64,000 nucleotides of DNA from RGIG3178 sp942492795 (GTDB taxonomy: Bacteria > Bacillota > Clostridia > Christensenellales > QAND01). The translations under genes and the position numbers were made by a program. The stretch's first letter is position 1; every line of letters begins with the position of its first letter. The DNA lies in the NCBI GenBank assembly GCA_942492795.1, contig OW818639.1, positions 1,736,001 through 1,800,000 of the forward strand. The letters run 5' to 3'. Shown here one piece after another: positions 26,243 through 34,346 of the stretch. The notes beneath the pieces are model-generated. The model made no database searches. It was not told where the DNA came from and saw nothing but the letters and a program-made list of their open reading frames with translations.

Positions 26243-27271
26243 ATGTCAAACAGTTATGCAAAGGCCGGCGTGGATGTCGAAGCGGGGTATGAAACCGTTT
26301 CGCGCATCAAGGGCATGGCGAAAAATACGTTTGATCAAAATGTTTTGGCAGGGCTTGGCAGTTTCGGCGGGTTTTATGCGATACCCGATGTGAAAAACAT
26401 GCAGGAGCCTGTCCTGATATCCGGCACGGACGGCGTGGGCACAAAGCTGCGGCTGGCGATGGTATTGGACAAACATGATACCATCGGCGTCGACTGCGTC
26501 GCGATGTGCGTTAACGACATCGCATGCCATGGCGCGAAACCGTTGTTTTTTCTGGATTATCTGGCGGTCGGCAAGCTGTATCCCGAACGTGCGGCGAGCA
26601 TCGTCAAAGGCGTTGCGGATGGCTGCCTGCAGGCCGGCTGTTCGCTCATAGGCGGGGAGACGGCGGAAATGCCCGGCTTTTACGGGGAAGATGAATACGA
26701 TCTTGCGGGATTTGCAGTCGGTCTTGTGGATAAGACCAACGTCATCGACGGAAGTACGATCAAAGATGGCGATGTGCTGTTGGGCCTTGCGTCCTCCGGC
26801 GTACACAGCAACGGGTTTTCGCTTGTGCGAAAAATATTTCCCATCACGGTTGAAAACCTAAACACCCGTGTTGCCGAGCTTGGCGAAACGCTCGGCGAAG
26901 CGTTGCTCAGACCGACGCGCATCTATGTCAAGGCCGTTCAGGCTGCCATGGAGCAGGCAAAACTAAACGGCATCGCACATATAACGGGTGGCGGGTTCAT
27001 TGAAAACGTGCCGCGTATCATACCCGACGGACTATGCGCTGCGATTAAGCTTTCAAATTGTCATACGCCGCCGCTGTTTGATCTTATGGAAAAGCAGGGG
27101 CAATTGGATCGTATGGAAATGTATAACATTTTCAATATGGGCATCGGACTGGTTGTCGCCGTATCGAAGGATGAAGCCGACAAGGCGCAGCGCGCGTTTG
27201 AGAGTGCGGGAGAAAAGGCCTATTTCATTGGGCATGTTGAGAAGGGCGAACAGAAGGTGAAGCTTCTGTGA
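26243..27271 (+). CDS. purM: Phosphoribosylformylglycinamidine cyclo-ligase (AIR synthetase)
   Basis: ATP-dependent ring closure of FGAM to AIR. The 342-residue protein begins with the usual SYAKAGVDVEAGYE, has the signature GTDGVGTKL (about 55-63) and the GGETAEMPGFY motif. GGAGG precedes the start and it overlaps purN through GTGA. Confidence 0.95.
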   Translation: MSNSYAKAGVDVEAGYETVSRIKGMAKNTFDQNVLAGLGSFGGFYAIPDVKNMQEPVLISGTDGVGTKLRLAMVLDKHDTIGVDCVAMCVNDIACHGAKPLFFLDYLAVGKLYPERAASIVKGVADGCLQAGCSLIGGETAEMPGFYGEDEYDLAGFAVGLVDKTNVIDGSTIKDGDVLLGLASSGVHSNGFSLVRKIFPITVENLNTRVAELGETLGEALLRPTRIYVKAVQAAMEQAKLNGIAHITGGGFIENVPRIIPDGLCAAIKLSNCHTPPLFDLMEKQGQLDRMEMYNIFNMGIGLVVAVSKDEADKAQRAFESAGEKAYFIGHVEKGEQKVKLL

Positions 27272-27897
27272 AACGTTTTTCGGTTCTGGTATCAGGCGGC
27301 GGTACCAATTTACAGGCGCTGATTGACCGGATCGAAGACAAAACGATCCCGGCTGAGATAGCATCGGTCATTTCTTCCAAAAGCGACGTATACGCGCTGA
27401 CGCGCGCCAAAGACCACGGTATCCCGACACGAGTCATCAACAAGAAAATTTGCGGATCACAGGATGCCTGCGATGAAGCGCTGTTGAGGGCGCTCAACGA
27501 CGACAAGGCGGACTTTGTGGTGCTGGCCGGGTATTTGTCTATTTTGGGGAAACGGGTGGTGCAGGCGCTTTCGGGCCGCATCATCAACACGCATCCGGCT
27601 CTTTTGCCAAGCTTTGGCGGCAAGGGATACTACGGGCTGCACGTGCATGAAGCTGTGCTGGAGTATGGCGCGAGGGTATCGGGCGCAACCGTGCACTTTG
27701 TGGACGAGGGAACGGATACGGGCCCCATCATTTTGCAGCAGTGTGTGCCTGTGCTTTCAGACGATACGCCTGAGATTCTGCAACAGAGGGTTTTGGAAAT
27801 AGAGCATAAACTGTTGCCGCTGGCGGTCCAGTGGATGGCACAAGACAGACTGGCAGTCGTTGGCAGACACGTCATCGTTAAAGAGGGCGATCTATAA
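27268..27897 (+). CDS. purN: Phosphoribosylglycinamide formyltransferase
   Basis: Transfers a formyl group from 10-formyl-THF to GAR. The 209-residue protein has VSGGGTNLQAL at the N-terminus, the catalytic NTHPALLPSFGG block with His about 111, and a GATVHFVDEGTDTGPII loop containing the catalytic Asp. It starts with GTG overlapping the purM stop. The next gene is purD after a 99-bp gap with no feature I can support; purH, often present here, is absent. Confidence 0.94.
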   Translation: MKRFSVLVSGGGTNLQALIDRIEDKTIPAEIASVISSKSDVYALTRAKDHGIPTRVINKKICGSQDACDEALLRALNDDKADFVVLAGYLSILGKRVVQALSGRIINTHPALLPSFGGKGYYGLHVHEAVLEYGARVSGATVHFVDEGTDTGPIILQQCVPVLSDDTPEILQQRVLEIEHKLLPLAVQWMAQDRLAVVGRHVIVKEGDL

Positions 27898-27996
27898 ACA
27901 GATCAAAGCGGAAGAGCTATGCAATCAAGGCAGCCGGTAAAGCGTAAAAAGTCATGAAAGCACCGGCATATGCTATTTTATACATTGAGGTGCAAG

Positions 27997-29253
27997 ATGA
28001 AGATATTGGTCATCGGAGGCGGCGGCCGTGAGCATACGGTCGTTTGGAAACTCCATCAGGAAGGGAACCACGAGATATTCTGTGCCCCGGGCAATGCCGG
28101 TATCGCTAAAATCGCGACCTGTGTTGCGATACAGGCGACGGATGTCGAAAAGCTCGCGGACTATGCGGAGCAACACGGGTTTGATTTCGTCGTGGTCACA
28201 CCGGACGATCCGCTTGCGCTGGGTCTTGTTGATCTGCTCAACGAAAGGGGCATAAAAGCCTTCGGTCCCACCAAGGCTGCCGCGCAGATTGAGGCAAGCA
28301 AAGCGTTTTCCAAAAACCTCATGAAGAAATACGATATTCCTACGGCTGCGTTCGCGGTCTTTGACGATGCGGAGCAGGCGAAGGATTATATAAAGGCCCA
28401 GCCGGTGCCGGTCGTGGTCAAAGCGGACGGGTTGGCACTTGGCAAAGGTGTGTTCATTTGCGAGTCGGTTGCGGATGCCTGCGATGCGATCGATGAGATC
28501 ATGGTGCGCAACGCCTTTGGCGCAGCGGGCGCGCGCGTGGTTATCGAAGAATTTATGACCGGACCGGAAGTTTCGTTGCTGTGCTTTTGTGACGGCGAAC
28601 ATGTGGTGCCGATGCCAGCCGCGCAGGACCACAAACGCATTTATGACGGGGACAAGGGCCCGAATACGGGCGGAATGGGCGCTTTTGCCCCGACGCCGAC
28701 GCTGTCAAAAGAACTTCGGGACAGAATCATCCAAGGAATCGTTTTGCCTACCGTTCGCGCCATGAAGCAGGAGAACAGGGAATTCCACGGCGTGTTGTAC
28801 TGTGGCCTTATGCTCACGCCAAACGGACCAAAAGTGCTCGAATACAACGCGCGCTTTGGTGACCCGGAGACACAGGCGATACTGCCGCTTTTAAAAACGC
28901 CGCTTACCGATGCGTTGTTTGCCACCATCGACGGAACGCTGGAACAAGCCAAGATCGAGTTTTCCGAAGGCGCTTGCGTATGCATTGTAGCAGCTTCGGG
29001 GGGCTATCCGCAAAACTATCAAAAAGGGTATCCTATTGACGGGATCGACAAATGCGAAGCGTTGGGCGCTTTGGTGTTTCATGCGGGCACGGACGAAAAA
29101 GACGGTGTGTTTGTTACCAGCGGCGGGCGCGTGTTGGGTGTTGTGGAGTGCGGGGATACGCTCAAAGATGCCATCCAAAAGGCATACCGCGCGATGGATG
29201 AAATCCGATTCGAAGGAAAACAAATACGCCGGGACATAGGCGTAAAACCGTAA
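27997..29253 (+). CDS. purD: Phosphoribosylamine-glycine ligase (GAR synthetase)
   Basis: ATP-grasp enzyme joining phosphoribosylamine and glycine, 418 residues. It starts MKILVIGGGGREHTVVWKL, has the ATP-grasp region (VVKADGLALGKGVFIC) and the signature RFGDPETQ. The ATG at 27997 follows GAGGTG. An in-frame ATG 27 bases upstream lacks a site. Confidence 0.95.
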   Translation: MKILVIGGGGREHTVVWKLHQEGNHEIFCAPGNAGIAKIATCVAIQATDVEKLADYAEQHGFDFVVVTPDDPLALGLVDLLNERGIKAFGPTKAAAQIEASKAFSKNLMKKYDIPTAAFAVFDDAEQAKDYIKAQPVPVVVKADGLALGKGVFICESVADACDAIDEIMVRNAFGAAGARVVIEEFMTGPEVSLLCFCDGEHVVPMPAAQDHKRIYDGDKGPNTGGMGAFAPTPTLSKELRDRIIQGIVLPTVRAMKQENREFHGVLYCGLMLTPNGPKVLEYNARFGDPETQAILPLLKTPLTDALFATIDGTLEQAKIEFSEGACVCIVAASGGYPQNYQKGYPIDGIDKCEALGALVFHAGTDEKDGVFVTSGGRVLGVVECGDTLKDAIQKAYRAMDEIRFEGKQIRRDIGVKP

Positions 29254-29299
29254 CCATCCTGATTACGATTTTTTCTGCAAGTCCATTTAGGAGGCGGAA

Positions 29300-29761
29300 A
29301 TGGCTCAATTGTCCTGTGTGCGCATCGATGCTCATCTGATCCACGGGCAGGTAAGGAACGTCTGGCTCAAGCGTTTTCCTTCCAAAGTCATCGTGTTGAT
29401 CGACAACCCGATCGCAGCCGATCCTTTTTTGTCTCAGGTTCACGCAATGGCTTGCCCCGTAGGCTGCAAGCTTCTGACGTTGTCCACCAAAGACGCTGCG
29501 GAACAATGGAAAAGGGACAAGTTTGGCATCCTGGGGCCTGTTTTTGTTGTGATGGGTGACATTAAAACGGCGCACGAGACCTATAGAATGGGCTTTGATT
29601 TTCCCGAATTGATGGTCGGATGCCTGTCCGGCACAACAGGCAGCGGACCCGTGCTGGATCCGTTTGATGCCAGCGATGCCGAAAAGCAACTGCTTAAAGC
29701 GTTGGAGGAACAAGGCTGCAAGGTTTCGTTCCAGAATATACCGGCAGAATATTCTGTTTGA
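29300..29761 (+). CDS. Orphan mannose/sorbose-type PTS EIIB component
   Basis: A 153-residue cytoplasmic protein of the PTS IIB (sorbose/mannose) family, which normally accepts phosphate on His from IIA and passes it to sugar. The phospho-site block is RIDAHLIHGQV with His15. No IIA, IIC or IID gene is in the window, and the gene sits behind purD. A signalling or regulatory role is possible, but the sequence does not show it. AGGAGG precedes the ATG. Confidence 0.8.
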   Translation: MAQLSCVRIDAHLIHGQVRNVWLKRFPSKVIVLIDNPIAADPFLSQVHAMACPVGCKLLTLSTKDAAEQWKRDKFGILGPVFVVMGDIKTAHETYRMGFDFPELMVGCLSGTTGSGPVLDPFDASDAEKQLLKALEEQGCKVSFQNIPAEYSV

Positions 29762-29784
29762 GGATTCCGAACGATGGTGATATC

Positions 29785-29820
29785 AAAAAAGCTGCGTGTC
29801 AACACGCAGCTTTGATTTTT
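29785..29820. terminator. Bidirectional terminator between the PTS IIB gene and the DUF4364 gene
   Basis: GCTGCGTGT / ACACGCAGC stem with an A-run before and a T-rich tail after, between convergent genes. Confidence 0.75.
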
Positions 29821-29878
29821 AATCGGAGAGAACAGGTTCTAGACATTGCCGCTCTTTTCAAATCTTAGATAGATGCCT

Positions 29879-30409
29879 TCAATCGCCTTCGCCTGACAAC
29901 GGATCTGCAAAGCGCAACAGATGCTCATAGACTTCCGGTGCAGCCTCGGTCCACCGGGTAGTCAATGCGTGTGCCTGCTCCATGGTCGGAAGGTTTACAC
30001 TGATCTGCATTAAAAGCATGCCGCACTCAAAAATGCGCAGGTCAGCGACGTATTGGCCCCGCTCCACGCGGTGGTAATCTCCCAAATACATCACGGCCAT
30101 GCGCGCTTTCTCCCGCATGTTCTGTGCGTCCTGTTCCAGGCGGTTACGCTGGGACAGCGGAATTTCACGGTAGAGCTGCTCCAACGTTTTGATGCCGTTT
30201 TCGGTTATCTCGTAACGCCGCTCGGCTGTAAACACGGCGCTGACTTTGATTAATCCCGAATTGTAGAGGTCTGAGAGTGCTGACTGAAGCGGGAAATACG
30301 AAAACCATTGTTCGCAGAATTCCCATAAATCCTCGCGGCTGACAGGCGAGCGCGTCTGCTCGATAAGATAGAGCAGCTTGAGCTTATCCATTGGCAGTTT
30401 GACCGGCAT
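29879..30409 (-). CDS. DUF4364-family protein
   Basis: A 176-residue protein typical of Clostridia. It starts with a winged-helix-like segment (KLKLLYLIEQTRSPVSREDLWEF...SALSDLYNSGLI), suggesting a DNA-binding fold, followed by a domain of unknown role. The start is placed at the ATG seven bases after GGGAGG on the minus strand (30409); longer in-frame starts lack proper spacing. It is monocistronic. Confidence 0.75.
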   Translation of the reverse strand: MPVKLPMDKLKLLYLIEQTRSPVSREDLWEFCEQWFSYFPLQSALSDLYNSGLIKVSAVFTAERRYEITENGIKTLEQLYREIPLSQRNRLEQDAQNMREKARMAVMYLGDYHRVERGQYVADLRIFECGMLLMQISVNLPTMEQAHALTTRWTEAAPEVYEHLLRFADPLSGEGD

Positions 30410-30558
30410 GCGCATTCCTCCCGTTTCATGATATCGAATTATAGCAACCGTTGCAAGCATAGAATGGAATAAGCGTAGATGCGGCTCAAACGGGGCAAAC
30501 TGTATCGACGCATGATGAAAATACAGATTGGAAGTCCTTCACCGCTTTAAAAAAGGGG

Positions 30559-30586
30559 TTGCAAAGTGGTCGAATATCTGTATAAT
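30559..30586 (+). promoter_or_regulatory. Promoter of the tRNA-Val gene
   Basis: TTGCAA (30559-30564), 16-base spacer and TATAAT (30581-30586), ending 18 bases before the tRNA. Confidence 0.55.
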
Positions 30587-30604
30587 AAAACATGCGGTTC
30601 GCGG

Positions 30605-30680
30605 GGGCGGTTAGCTCAGTTGGTAGAGCATCACGTTGACATCGTGGAGGTCGCTGGTTCAAGTCCAGTATCGCCCACCA
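30605..30680 (+). tRNA. tRNA-Val (anticodon GAC)
   Basis: A full cloverleaf can be drawn: acceptor GGGCGGT / ATCGCCC, D-loop AGCTCAGTTGGTAGAGC, anticodon arm CACGT-TGACATC-type loop with GAC, T-loop GGTTCAAGTCC, and encoded CCA. Confidence 0.93.
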
Positions 30681-30744
30681 GAAACACGTTCCTGTGGTGT
30701 TCGTTTCGTTCTCTATTTTAAACCCACAGATTTACATCGGGAGC

Positions 30745-30875
30745 TCGACGGTTCATGTTCCCAGTACGCCACGCCCACATTTATGCGGGATCGCGGAAAA
30801 GGCTGGCAGAGCACCCACCTGCCATAGAGGCGGGTTGTAAACGGGGAACGGACGACACTATGGGAACCTTTTTAA
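30745..30875 (+). ncRNA. Candidate structured RNA, possibly 6S RNA
   Basis: The 201 bases between tRNA-Val and tRNA-Gln contain a closing stem (GTTCCCAGTA at 30757-30766 with TATGGGAAC at 30859-30867) followed directly by five Ts. Inside is a hairpin of ACCCACCT and AGGCGGGT around a seven-base loop, plus a CCCACA / TGCGGG hairpin. The CACCCACCT hairpin followed by a GGGGAACGG strand is reminiscent of the 3' half of bacterial 6S RNA. The compact body is short for 6S, so the 5' end may lie further upstream. No protein frame is convincing. Confidence 0.35.
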
Positions 30876-30881
30876 TGGCAT

Positions 30882-30955
30882 AGCGGAATTGTGTAACGGT
30901 AGCACCTACGACTCTGACTCGTATTGTCTAGGTTCAAATCCTAGTTCCGCTGCCA
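30882..30955 (+). tRNA. tRNA-Gln (anticodon CTG)
   Basis: Acceptor AGCGGAA / TTCCGCT with discriminator G and encoded CCA. The anticodon arm TACGA-CTCTGAC-TCGTA gives anticodon CTG, reading CAG. T-loop GGTTCAAATCC. The gene begins with A rather than the more usual T for tRNA-Gln. Confidence 0.9.
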
Positions 30956-30958
30956 CAC

Positions 30959-31033
30959 GGCTCCTTGGTCAAGCGGTCAAGACACCGCCCTCTCAAGGCG
31001 GTAACAGGGGTTCGATTCCCCTAGGAGCTACCA
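30959..31033 (+). tRNA. tRNA-Glu (anticodon CTC)
   Basis: Starts three bases after tRNA-Gln. Acceptor GGCTCCT / AGGAGCT with a G-T first pair, anticodon arm CCGCC-CTCTCAA-GGCGG giving CTC (reads GAG), T-loop GGTTCGATTCC, encoded CCA. Confidence 0.9.
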
Positions 31034-31036
31034 GCG

Positions 31037-31064
31037 AAAAAGCGCTTACGCAGGCGCTTTTTTT
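31037..31064 (+). terminator. Terminator after the tRNA pair
   Basis: AAAAAGCGC / GCGCTTTTTTT stem-loop immediately after tRNA-Glu. Confidence 0.75.
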
Positions 31065-31161
31065 ATGCCCAAAAATGCCGGATCGCCAAGCTGCAATCAG
31101 CCGTTGCCAATTTATGTTTACGCCTGCATGTATAACCTATGAAAATTTATCATATTACTAC

Positions 31162-31190
31162 TTTACAAGGCCGTTCGTTTGTGATAGTCT
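31162..31190 (+). promoter_or_regulatory. Probable promoter of the aromatic amino acid operon
   Basis: TTTACA (31162-31167), 17-base spacer and TAGTCT (31185-31190). The predicted start near 31197 leaves just enough leader for the ribosome-binding site of the leader peptide. The -10 is weak. Confidence 0.4.
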
Positions 31191-31224
31191 TTTAGAAATT
31201 ACAAAAGGAGATTGCTTTCACTCC

Positions 31225-31332
31225 ATGCAACAATACACAGCAGCAAACTATTATTACTTTTACTTTTACTTTACGGGCTTCCCCGATAAGGTGAGTTTTG
31301 CTGCAGATGGAAACAGAAAGCGACCCGAGTAA
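31225..31332 (+). CDS. Tyr/Phe-rich leader peptide of the aromatic operon
   Basis: A 35-residue frame beginning MQQYTAANYYYFYFYFTGF. It holds six Tyr and five Phe within the first 25 residues, including an eight-residue uninterrupted Tyr/Phe run. AAAGGAG lies 14 bases upstream. It is followed by an intrinsic terminator at 31359-31392 and then by the DAHP synthase gene. This is the layout of a transcription attenuator in which ribosome stalling at Tyr or Phe codons prevents termination. It is inferred to sense charged tRNA-Tyr and tRNA-Phe. Confidence 0.75.
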   Translation: MQQYTAANYYYFYFYFTGFPDKVSFAADGNRKRPE

Positions 31333-31358
31333 AGCGAAAGCGTAACTTAGGAAACAGA

Positions 31359-31392
31359 GTTCCACAGTGAAATTCACTGTGGAACTTTTTTT
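31359..31392 (+). terminator. Attenuator terminator before aroF
   Basis: An 11-13 bp perfect stem (GTTCCACAGTG / CACTGTGGAAC) followed by seven Ts, located between the leader peptide and aroF. Because no promoter follows it, the whole aro operon must be transcribed through it. Confidence 0.8.
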
Positions 31393-31417
31393 ATAACAAA
31401 CAAGGAGGAAACATGTT

Positions 31418-32422
31418 ATGATCGTACTACTTAAAGCGAATCCGGATCCCAAACAACAGGAATACTTGCTGAACTGGCTGAAAAGTCTCGGATTGGATAC
31501 CCATATCTCTAAGGGCACAACCCAGACCATCATCGGCCTCATCGGCGATACGACGAGCGTTGACATCGACGCCATCCGCGCCTTGGACATCGTACAAGAT
31601 GTTAAGCGCATCATGGAACCTTACAAGAGCGTGAATCGCAAATTCCATCCCGAAGATACCGTCATCGATATCAACGGCGTAAAAATCGGCGGCGGCAACT
31701 TCGCGGTCATGGCGGGGCCTTGTTCGGTGGAATCCGAAGAGCAGATCCTATCCGTTGCCCACAGCGTTAAAAAATCCGGCGCAAACTTGCTGCGTGGCGG
31801 CGCATTCAAACCGCGCTCGTCGCCGTATTCCTTCCAGGGGCTTCATGCCGACGGCATTGAACTTTTGCTCAAAGCGAAGGAGCAGACAGGGCTTCCCATC
31901 ATCAGCGAACTGATGGATGTCGAATCGCTGCCGTTGTTCGAAGGCGTGGATATTTTGCAGATAGGTGCTAGGAGCATGCAAAACTTCCAACTTTTAAAGG
32001 AACTCGGAAAACTAAGAAGGCCGATCATGCTCAAGCGCGGCTTTGGCAATACGCTCGAAGAGCTGTTGATGAGCGCGGAATATGTCATGGCAGGTGGAAA
32101 CAATCAGGTCATTTTGTGCGAGCGCGGCATCCGTACGTTTGAGACATATACCCGTACCACACTCGACTTATCTGCAGTCCCAGTACTCCGCCGCCTGACG
32201 CATTTACCCGTTGTGGTGGATCCAAGCCATTCAACAGGTATGTCGGCATTGGTCAAGTCGATGTCTTTGGCTGCAACCATAGCAGGAGCAGACGGATTGC
32301 TCGTGGAAGTGCACAACGATCCCGCACATGCGCTCTGCGATGGTCCGCAATCCATAACCCCCGAAACATTCGATGAATTGATGAAAAAAATAACAAGTAT
32401 TCTGCCGTTTGCGGAGCGCTAA
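31418..32422 (+). CDS. aroF: 3-deoxy-D-arabino-heptulosonate 7-phosphate synthase (type I-beta)
   Basis: First shikimate-pathway enzyme, condensing PEP and erythrose 4-phosphate. The 334-residue protein has an N-terminal ferredoxin-like regulatory domain (1-70), as in the Thermotoga-type enzyme, which usually gives feedback inhibition by Tyr or Phe. The TIM barrel follows with MAGPCSVES (about 93-101), GGAFKPRSSPYSFQG and VVVDPSHSTG. AAGGAGG lies nine bases before ATG 31418. First structural gene of an eight-gene operon. Confidence 0.95.
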   Translation: MIVLLKANPDPKQQEYLLNWLKSLGLDTHISKGTTQTIIGLIGDTTSVDIDAIRALDIVQDVKRIMEPYKSVNRKFHPEDTVIDINGVKIGGGNFAVMAGPCSVESEEQILSVAHSVKKSGANLLRGGAFKPRSSPYSFQGLHADGIELLLKAKEQTGLPIISELMDVESLPLFEGVDILQIGARSMQNFQLLKELGKLRRPIMLKRGFGNTLEELLMSAEYVMAGGNNQVILCERGIRTFETYTRTTLDLSAVPVLRRLTHLPVVVDPSHSTGMSALVKSMSLAATIAGADGLLVEVHNDPAHALCDGPQSITPETFDELMKKITSILPFAER

Positions 32423-32437
32423 AGAGAGGGTGTTTTG

Positions 32438-33286
32438 ATGAACATCGGGATTGCCGGCTTGGGACTTATAGGAGGTTCCATAGCCAAAGCTGTACAAACG
32501 CGGACCGATCATGTCGTATTTGGTTTTGATATCTCCAAAGAGGTAACAGAAGCGGCGATTAAAGAGGGCGCAATCGACGGTGTTCTGGACGAAGCCGCAC
32601 TTGAAGGCTGCGATCTGGTCATTGTGGCGCTGTATCCGAAAGATGCCGTCGAGTTTGTCACCCAACATGCACAGCATATCAGGACCGATGCCGTCGTCGT
32701 AGACTGCTGTGGGGTTAAGCGATTTGTCTGCAACAGCATGAGCGAAGCTGCCCGTTCCCGGGGATTTGTGTTCGTGGGCGGGCATCCGATGGCGGGAACG
32801 GAGCGATGGGGGTTTACAGCTTCGAGGGAAAACCTGTTTGCAGGCGCTTCGATGATTATCACGCCCGATGAAACGGTGCCAAGATGGGCACTCCAACGGG
32901 TAAGCGATGTGTTTCTGGAGATCGGATTCGGACGCATGCAGTATTCCACGCCGGAGGAACACGATTTTATCATCTCCTACACATCGCAGCTGGCACATGT
33001 GGTTTCCAGCGCCTATATCGATACGGACAGTGCGGACAGGACGATTGGGTTCTCGGCAGGAAGTTTCCGCGATATGACACGCGTTGCATGGCTGAATGAA
33101 GCCATGTGGACGGAGCTCTTTCTAGAGAATGCCGATTATCTTGCGAACGAAGTGGATGAACTGATCGCCCGGCTGGGAGTCTTTAGCAAGGCGCTGCGGA
33201 CACAGGATAAGGATACGATGTTGTGCCTTTTGAAACGGAGCCGGGAGAAAAAAGAACAGATCGACATCAAGCAAGGGAGGAGCTGA
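32438..33286 (+). CDS. tyrA: Prephenate dehydrogenase
   Basis: NAD(P)-dependent oxidative decarboxylation of prephenate to 4-hydroxyphenylpyruvate, the tyrosine branch. The 282-residue protein has the Rossmann motif GIAGLGLIGGS (about 3-13), the catalytic region GGHPMAGTERWG and SYTSQLAHVVSSA. No ACT domain and no fused chorismate mutase, so chorismate mutase must come from the pheA product. The ATG at 32438 follows AGAGAGGG. Confidence 0.93.
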   Translation: MNIGIAGLGLIGGSIAKAVQTRTDHVVFGFDISKEVTEAAIKEGAIDGVLDEAALEGCDLVIVALYPKDAVEFVTQHAQHIRTDAVVVDCCGVKRFVCNSMSEAARSRGFVFVGGHPMAGTERWGFTASRENLFAGASMIITPDETVPRWALQRVSDVFLEIGFGRMQYSTPEEHDFIISYTSQLAHVVSSAYIDTDSADRTIGFSAGSFRDMTRVAWLNEAMWTELFLENADYLANEVDELIARLGVFSKALRTQDKDTMLCLLKRSREKKEQIDIKQGRS

Positions 33287-33290
33287 CCCG

Positions 33291-34346
33291 ATGAAGTCGG
33301 TGCGTGTTAAAACATCCTGCGAATATGATGTGAACATCGGAGCCGGGCTGATCCAAAATACGGGAACGATGATGGCACAGGTGTTCAAGCCCAACACGGT
33401 GGCATTGCTCACCGATGAAAACGTGGCGCAGCGGTACCTTAAAACTGTGGAGCAATCGCTTCTAGAGGCAGGATACACCGTACACAGCCTTGTGCTTCGA
33501 AGCGGAGAGGGTACCAAAAGCCTGCAGGCGTTGGAAAGCATACTGGACTTTTTGTGCGAAAAAGAATTGACCCGATCCGATGTGGTCGCAGCGCTTGGCG
33601 GCGGCGTGATCGGGGATGCCGCGGGTTTTGCGGCATCGGTATACCTGCGCGGCATTCCCTATGTACAGATTCCAACGACATTTTTAGCCAGCATCGATTC
33701 GTCAGTCGGCGGCAAGACGGCTGTTAACCTGCATGCCGGAAAAAATCTTGCCGGAACTTTCTGGCAGCCGAAACTGGTGGTCTGTGATACGGATACGCTG
33801 CATTCGCTGCCAAAAGCCGTTTATGCCGAGGGCGTCGCGGAAGCGATCAAATATGGAATGATAGGCAAAAAGGAGCTTTTCACGCAACTCAAAAACGGTT
33901 TGCGTGAAGATGAAGTGGAAGGCGTCATTGCGCAATGCGTTACCATGAAAGCCGAAATCGTGGGCGAGGATGAGTTCGACGAAGGACAGCGGCAACTGCT
34001 CAATTTCGGACATACGGTAGGACACGCGATTGAAGCGTGCAGCGGGCTTGAAATCCACCACGGCGTTGCGGTGGGGATCGGCATGGTCATCGCGTCAAGG
34101 GCGGCATGGAAGAGAGGGTTTTCCACACAAGACTGCACGCCGGCTTTGCGTGAAGCGCTCAGGAACAACGATCTTCCCGACAGCTGCGGGTTTAGTGCGT
34201 CTGAATTGGCGCATGCGGCGATGGGGGATAAAAAGCGCAGAGGCGGTAACATCACCCTCATTTTGCCAAAATATGTGGGGCTTTGTGAACGGGTATCCAT
34301 TCCGGTATCGGAACTGCAACAATTTATACAGGATGGGCTTGCATGA
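33291..34346 (+). CDS. aroB: 3-dehydroquinate synthase
   Basis: NAD- and metal-dependent cyclisation of DAHP. The 351-residue protein has ALGGGVIGDAAGFAASVYLRG (in parts, about 100-120), the PTTFLASIDSSVGGKT segment and the zinc-binding FGHTVGHAIE. It starts five bases after the tyrA stop behind GGGAGGAG and overlaps aroA. Confidence 0.95.
   Translation: MKSVRVKTSCEYDVNIGAGLIQNTGTMMAQVFKPNTVALLTDENVAQRYLKTVEQSLLEAGYTVHSLVLRSGEGTKSLQALESILDFLCEKELTRSDVVAALGGGVIGDAAGFAASVYLRGIPYVQIPTTFLASIDSSVGGKTAVNLHAGKNLAGTFWQPKLVVCDTDTLHSLPKAVYAEGVAEAIKYGMIGKKELFTQLKNGLREDEVEGVIAQCVTMKAEIVGEDEFDEGQRQLLNFGHTVGHAIEACSGLEIHHGVAVGIGMVIASRAAWKRGFSTQDCTPALREALRNNDLPDSCGFSASELAHAAMGDKKRRGGNITLILPKYVGLCERVSIPVSELQQFIQDGLA

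Noticed and set aside
30636..31332. Open frames running through the tRNA cluster
   Set aside because: They cross clear tRNA genes; only the Tyr/Phe leader peptide starting at 31225 has supporting context.
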